From CAYMDD01 sp964409675 (GTDB lineage: Bacteria; Pseudomonadota; Alphaproteobacteria; Rickettsiales; SXRF01): a stretch of 7,221 nt of DNA. The position numbers were made by a program, and so were the translations under genes. Location: contig CAYPEF010000108.1 of the NCBI GenBank assembly GCA_964409675.1, forward strand, positions 1-7,221, given 5' to 3'. The notes beneath the pieces are model-generated. The model saw only the letters and a list, made by a program, of their open reading frames with translations, was not told the DNA's origin and searched no databases. This document shows, one piece after another, positions 3,645 through 7,221 of this stretch (position 1 is its first letter; every line of letters begins with the position of its first letter).

Positions 3645-5567
3645 ATGAGTAAAGTCATTGGTATCGACCTTGGCACCACCAATTCATGCGTGGCGATCAT
3701 GGAAGGCGGCAACGTAAAGGTGATTGAGAATCTGGAAGGGCGGCGCATCACCCCGTCCATCGTGGCCATGACCGATTCGGGCGAGCGGCTGGTGGGCGAC
3801 CCCGCCAAGCGCCAGGCGGTGACCAACCCGGAGAATACGATTTTCGCGGTAAAGCGCCTGATTGGGCGTAATTACAGCGATCCGATCGTGAAGAAAGATA
3901 CGGCACTGGTACCTTATAAAATCGTCAACGCCGATAACGGCGACGCATGGGTGGAAGCGCGCGGCGAGAAATATTCGCCGAGCCAGATCAGCGCGTTTAT
4001 TCTGACCAAGATGAAGGAAACGGCGGAGAGCTATCTTGGTGAGAAAGTCTCGCAGGCGGTGATTACCGTGCCGGCATATTTCAATGACGCGCAGCGTCAG
4101 GCCACCAAGGATGCCGGACGAATCGCGGGGCTGGAGGTGCTTCGCATCATCAACGAGCCGACGGCGGCGGCGCTGGCGTATGGGCTGGATAAGAAGGAAG
4201 GCAAGACAATTGCCGTCTATGACCTAGGTGGCGGCACCTTCGACGTGTCGGTGCTGGAAATCGATGACGGCGTGTTTGAAGTGAAGGCAACTAACGGCGA
4301 TACGTTCCTGGGCGGGGAAGATTTCGACAAGCGCGTGATTGATTTCCTTGCGGATGAGTTCAAGCGCGACCAGGGCATCGATTTGCGCAACGACAAGCTC
4401 GCGCTGCAACGCCTGAAGGAAGCGGCGGAGAAAGCCAAGATCGAGCTTTCCAGCGCTATGCAGACGGATGTAAACCTGCCGTTCATCACCGCCGACCAGA
4501 CGGGCCCAAAACACTTAAATATCAAGCTGACACGGGCGAAACTTGAGTCACTGGTGGAGGATTTGATCCTGAAAACCATCGAGCCCTGCCGCAACGCGCT
4601 GAAGGATGCGGGGCTGAAAGCTTCCGACATTGGCGAGGTGATTCTGGTCGGCGGCATGACGCGCATGCCGAAAGTGGCGGAAGCGGTGAAGGAATTTTTT
4701 GGCCGCGAGCCGCATAAGGGCGTAAACCCGGATGAGGTGGTGGCGATGGGTGCCGCCATTCAGGGCGCGGTGCTGAAGGGCGACGTGAAGGACGTGCTGC
4801 TGCTTGACGTGACACCGCTTTCGCTTGGCATTGAAACGCTGGGCGGGGTGTTTACGCGACTGATTGAACGAAATACGACGATCCCGACCAAGAAGAGCCA
4901 GACCTTCTCGACCGCCGATGATAACCAGACCGCGGTGACGATTCGGGTGTTCCAGGGTGAGCGTGAGATGGCGGCGGATAACAAGTTGCTCGGTCAGTTC
5001 GACCTGGTGGGCATTCCGCCCGCACCGCGCGGCATGCCGCAGGTGGAGGTGACGTTTGATATCGACGCTAATGGCATCGTTAATGTCTCGGCCAAGGACA
5101 AGGCGACCGGTAAGGAGCAGCAGATTCGTATTCAGGCTTCCGGCGGCCTGTCGGATTCGGAGATCGACCGCATGGTGAAGGACGCGCAGAGCAATGCCGA
5201 AGCGGATAAAAAGCGCCGCGAGCTGGTGGAGTCGCGCAACCAGGCGGAGGCGATGATCCATTCCACCGAGAAATCGCTGAAGGACTTGGGCGACAAGGTG
5301 CCGTCCGACCAGAAAGCGGCGGTGGAGAAGGATATCGAAGGCTTGCGCCAGGCGCTGACCCGCGAGGACAAGGCGGAGATCGAAGCCAAATTGCAGGCGC
5401 TGACGCAGTCTTCCATGAAGATCGGCGAGCTGATGTACAAGCAGCAGCAGGAAGGCGCGCCGCAGGATAATGCGGACGGGGCTTCCTCAGCTTCCGGCAG
5501 CGGCGATGACAATGTTGTGGACGCTGAGTTCCAGGAAGTGGATGAGAGCAAGCGCAAGCAGGGCTAA
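3645..5567 (+). CDS. dnaK: Molecular chaperone DnaK (Hsp70)
   Basis: The 640-residue product is a full-length cytoplasmic Hsp70, which folds and protects proteins through an ATP cycle driven by DnaJ and GrpE. The ATPase domain shows phosphate loop GIDLGTTNS (6-14), DLGGGTFD (193-200) and the adenosine-site stretch ILVGGMTRMP (333-342). The conserved interdomain linker VLLLD is at 384-388, followed by the beta-sandwich substrate domain (TPLSLGIETLGGVFTRLI) and the helical lid. The tail is acidic and ends in VVDAEFQEVDESKRKQG, a normal bacterial DnaK terminus. ATG 3645 is fixed by AAGGAG at 3632-3637, seven bases away, and by the family start. The length is within a few residues of the E. coli protein. 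The stop is followed after 3 bp by an antitoxin gene instead of dnaJ, with no terminator visible. Heat induction is likely given the promoter candidate upstream. Confidence 0.99.
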   Translation: MSKVIGIDLGTTNSCVAIMEGGNVKVIENLEGRRITPSIVAMTDSGERLVGDPAKRQAVTNPENTIFAVKRLIGRNYSDPIVKKDTALVPYKIVNADNGDAWVEARGEKYSPSQISAFILTKMKETAESYLGEKVSQAVITVPAYFNDAQRQATKDAGRIAGLEVLRIINEPTAAALAYGLDKKEGKTIAVYDLGGGTFDVSVLEIDDGVFEVKATNGDTFLGGEDFDKRVIDFLADEFKRDQGIDLRNDKLALQRLKEAAEKAKIELSSAMQTDVNLPFITADQTGPKHLNIKLTRAKLESLVEDLILKTIEPCRNALKDAGLKASDIGEVILVGGMTRMPKVAEAVKEFFGREPHKGVNPDEVVAMGAAIQGAVLKGDVKDVLLLDVTPLSLGIETLGGVFTRLIERNTTIPTKKSQTFSTADDNQTAVTIRVFQGEREMAADNKLLGQFDLVGIPPAPRGMPQVEVTFDIDANGIVNVSAKDKATGKEQQIRIQASGGLSDSEIDRMVKDAQSNAEADKKRRELVESRNQAEAMIHSTEKSLKDLGDKVPSDQKAAVEKDIEGLRQALTREDKAEIEAKLQALTQSSMKIGELMYKQQQEGAPQDNADGASSASGSGDDNVVDAEFQEVDESKRKQG

Positions 5568-5570
5568 ATC

Positions 5571-5792
5571 ATGAGCGTTGCAGATTTCGATTTCTCGGCA
5601 TTAAGTGCGGCAGAGCGTATTTTGCTGGCGGAATCGCTGTGGGAAAGTGTCATTAACGCGCAACCGCATGCGATTTCCGTCAGTGACGCGCAGAAGCAAG
5701 AGATAGAAAAGCGCCAGCAGGCTCTTTCCGCCGGAGAAATAAGCGCTGAGTCCTGGGATAAGGTAAAGCAACGGCTACAGGCGGAAAAATGA
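5571..5792 (+). CDS. Antitoxin, putative addiction-module component family
   Basis: The 73-residue protein matches the short antitoxin family named 'putative addiction module component' (Unstab_antitox type). It has a helical N-terminal segment LSAAERILLAESLWESV, then a polar linker and a charged helix (DAQKQEIEKRQQALSAGE), and ends in SWDKVKQRLQAEK. In such pairs the C-terminal region usually wraps the toxin. There is no obvious N-terminal HTH or ribbon-helix-helix domain, so autorepression by this protein alone is uncertain. The ATG lies 3 bp after the dnaK stop, with only a weak purine stretch (GCAGGG) upstream. Translation is probably coupled to dnaK. Its last four bases overlap the toxin start (ATGA), the usual arrangement for a toxin-antitoxin pair. 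Confidence 0.85.
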   Translation: MSVADFDFSALSAAERILLAESLWESVINAQPHAISVSDAQKQEIEKRQQALSAGEISAESWDKVKQRLQAEK

Positions 5793-6094
5793 GTTTCTCG
5801 GTGGAGATTTCTGCTCCCGCCGAGGCCGACATGCGCGAGGCCATCCACTGGCATCACCAGGTGCGGGCAGGGCTGGGGGCTGACCTGCTCTTGTGTTTTG
5901 AAGAAGCAATCGCCCGTATTGAGCGGGAACCTTTGGCCTATCCGGTGATGTTTAGCAATGTGCGACGCGTGCTCACGCGGCGGTTTCCTTATGGGATATT
6001 CTTTGCCATAGAGGGAAAACGCATTATGGTGCTGGCCGTTTTCCACTGCAAACGCGATCCGGTGCACTGGCGTAAACGTATGCAATCTCATTAA
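5789..6094 (+). CDS. ParE/RelE-family toxin
   Basis: The 101-residue protein has the typical course of the ParE/RelE toxin fold: an N-terminal strand (FSVEISAPAEADMREAIHWH), two helices with GLGADLLLCFEEAIARIEREPLAYP, then the strand pair and arginine-rich core RRVLTRRFPYGIFFAIEGKRIMVLAVFHCKRDPVHWRKR. The segments RFPY, IMVLAVFHCKRDP and W..R are the most diagnostic. It fits the subgroup that partners the short antitoxins of the preceding gene's family. Members act either on DNA gyrase or as ribosome-dependent mRNases, and sequence alone does not say which. It overlaps the antitoxin by 4 bp (ATGA) and ends 18 bp before dnaJ. No frameshift or truncation is visible, so it looks intact. The position inside the chaperone operon is the unusual feature. 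Confidence 0.88.
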   Translation: MSFSVEISAPAEADMREAIHWHHQVRAGLGADLLLCFEEAIARIEREPLAYPVMFSNVRRVLTRRFPYGIFFAIEGKRIMVLAVFHCKRDPVHWRKRMQSH

Positions 6095-6104
6095 TTGTTA
6101 ATTG
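6091..6104 (+). repeat. Tandem TTAATTG x2 at toxin-dnaJ junction
   Basis: TTAATTG is repeated head to tail at 6091-6097 and 6098-6104. It includes the toxin TAA stop and fills most of the 18-bp gap before dnaJ. It may be a scar of rearrangement or chance in a short AT-rich spacer. Confidence 0.5.
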
Positions 6105-6112
6105 TAAAGTAC

Positions 6113-7221
6113 ATGGCCACCAAACAGGATTATTACGAACTGCTCGGCGTAAGCAAAGGCGCGAATGCGGACGAGATCAAGAAGGCGTACCGCAAGCTCG
6201 CCATGCAATATCACCCGGACAAAAACCCCGGCGACAAGGAAGCCGAGGCGAAGTTCAAGGCGATCAACGAAGCCTATGACGTGCTGAAGGACGACCAGAA
6301 GCGCGCCGCCTATGACCGGTTCGGGCATTCGGCGTTCGATGGCGGGCAGGGTGGCTTCGGTGCGCAAGGATTCGATTTCTCGGGCAGCTTTGCCGATATT
6401 TTCGATGATCTGTTCGGTGGTCTCGGCGGTGGTGGAAGGCGTAATTCCAATGGTCCGGCGCAAGGCTCGGACCTGCGCTACAATCTGGAGATCACGCTGG
6501 AGGATGCCTATAAGGGTAAGGAAGAAACCATCCGCGTGACCACATCCGTGGCGTGCGGCGTATGCGAAGGCTCTGGCGCGGAAAAGGGCACTAAGCCGGA
6601 AACCTGCCCCACTTGCAACGGGGCCGGCAGGGTGCGCGCCAGCCAGGGATTTTTCACCGTCGAACGTGCCTGCACCACCTGCCAGGGCACCGGCAAGATC
6701 ATCAAGACGCCCTGCCGCAATTGCGCCGGAACCGGGCGCACTAAGCAGGATAAGACGCTATCGGTGAATATTCCGCCGGGCGTGGAGGAGGGCACGCGCA
6801 TTCGTCTCAGCGGCGAAGGCGAGGCCGGCGCACGCGGCGGGCCGCCGGGCGATCTCTATATTTTCCTCTCCATCAGGAAGCATAAATTATTCGAGCGCGA
6901 AGGGGCGGATGTGCATTGCCGCGTGCCGCTGAAAATGGTGACGGCGGCGATGGGCGGCACCATCGAAGTGCCGACGCTCTCCGGCGGGCGCGTGAAAGTC
7001 ACCATTCCTGAAGGTACGCAGAGCGGCCACCAGTTTCGCTTGAGAGGCAAGGGCATGCCGGTGCTGCGTTCCTCTTATCAGGGCGATATGTATATCCATG
7101 TGCATGTGGAGACGCCGGTGAAGCTCACCAAGCGCCAGAAAGAGTTGCTGCGCGAGTTCGACAGCGACAATGACAAAAGCCACAGCCCGGAATCGGAGGG
7201 GTTTTTTGCCAAGATCCGGGA
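6113..7221 (+). CDS. dnaJ: Co-chaperone DnaJ (Hsp40), 3' end beyond window
   Basis: The 369 visible residues form a type I DnaJ, which delivers substrates to DnaK and stimulates its ATPase. In order: a J domain at about 5-70 with the essential HPD at 34-36; a Gly/Phe-rich linker at about 72-125; four zinc-binding CxxCxGxG repeats beginning at C148, C165, C187 and C201 (CGVCEGSG, CPTCNGAG, CTTCQGTG, CRNCAGTG); and the two C-terminal substrate-binding beta domains. Family length is about 375-385 residues, so only a few codons and the stop are missing. ATG 6113 is fixed by the family start MATKQDYYELLG. Upstream there is no good Shine-Dalgarno sequence, only GTAAAG, which is weak for an abundant chaperone. 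It lies 18 bp after the toxin stop, so coupling to or readthrough from toxin translation may matter. Confidence 0.98.
   Translation, partial: MATKQDYYELLGVSKGANADEIKKAYRKLAMQYHPDKNPGDKEAEAKFKAINEAYDVLKDDQKRAAYDRFGHSAFDGGQGGFGAQGFDFSGSFADIFDDLFGGLGGGGRRNSNGPAQGSDLRYNLEITLEDAYKGKEETIRVTTSVACGVCEGSGAEKGTKPETCPTCNGAGRVRASQGFFTVERACTTCQGTGKIIKTPCRNCAGTGRTKQDKTLSVNIPPGVEEGTRIRLSGEGEAGARGGPPGDLYIFLSIRKHKLFEREGADVHCRVPLKMVTAAMGGTIEVPTLSGGRVKVTIPEGTQSGHQFRLRGKGMPVLRSSYQGDMYIHVHVETPVKLTKRQKELLREFDSDNDKSHSPESEGFFAKIR

Noticed and set aside
4217..5557. Several long open frames on the minus strand across dnaK (4217-4759, 4548-5261, 5132-5557 and others)
   Set aside because: They lie wholly antisense to a clearly conserved dnaK, have no ribosome sites and read as low-complexity serine-, arginine- or histidine-rich sequence typical of antisense frames in GC-rich genes.
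5564..6091. Minus-strand 175-codon frame opposite the toxin-antitoxin pair
   Set aside because: It covers two well-supported, overlapping plus-strand genes and shows no recognisable protein family.
6098..7183. Minus- and plus-strand frames inside dnaJ (6098-6463, 6312-6539, 6508-6801, 6856-7056, 6887-7183)
   Set aside because: All are shadows of the dnaJ reading frame, which is conserved throughout.

Overview
The window looks like part of an alphaproteobacterial chromosome, probably from a scaffolded draft or metagenome assembly, because it contains a 10-base run of N. The lineage call rests on the style of DnaK, DnaJ and the cysteine-free ribosomal protein L31, and on a dnaK promoter that fits the heat-shock promoter form known from that class. 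I cannot place it to genus.

The window falls into two parts. The left part (about 1-2446) is accessory in character. A visibly AT-rich, leftward gene pair encodes an XRE-type regulator and a pentapeptide-repeat membrane protein. A small rightward single-span membrane protein lies next to it. This three-gene block is bracketed by two direct copies of a 75-bp repeat (59 of 75 bases identical, no gaps), and the repeat supplies the last codons or the stop of the gene at each edge. Next come a leftward SOUL-family heme-binding protein and, just upstream of it on the same strand, a tRNA gene with a CAU anticodon whose first base is lost in the assembly gap. About 180 bp beyond the gap lies a second, broken copy of the 5' half of that tRNA. 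It has no T-arm and no 3' acceptor strand.

The right part (about 2447-7221) is core housekeeping sequence with higher GC: rpmE (L31), a convergent 106-residue protein I do not recognise, a 400-bp divergent intergenic region with a perfect 16-bp AT-rich palindrome, and then dnaK and dnaJ. dnaJ runs off the right edge only a few codons before its expected end.

The most notable point is that dnaK and dnaJ are separated by a two-gene toxin-antitoxin module: an antitoxin of the 'putative addiction module component' type and a ParE/RelE-type toxin. All four genes are on the same strand. The gaps are 3 bp (dnaK to antitoxin), a 4-bp ATGA overlap (antitoxin to toxin) and 18 bp (toxin to dnaJ), and I see no terminator between them. 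The module is therefore probably read from the heat-inducible dnaK promoter. DnaK and DnaJ form the main Hsp70 folding machine, and the antitoxin would be the labile partner controlling the toxin, so the arrangement may tie toxin dosage to the stress response. That link is inference.
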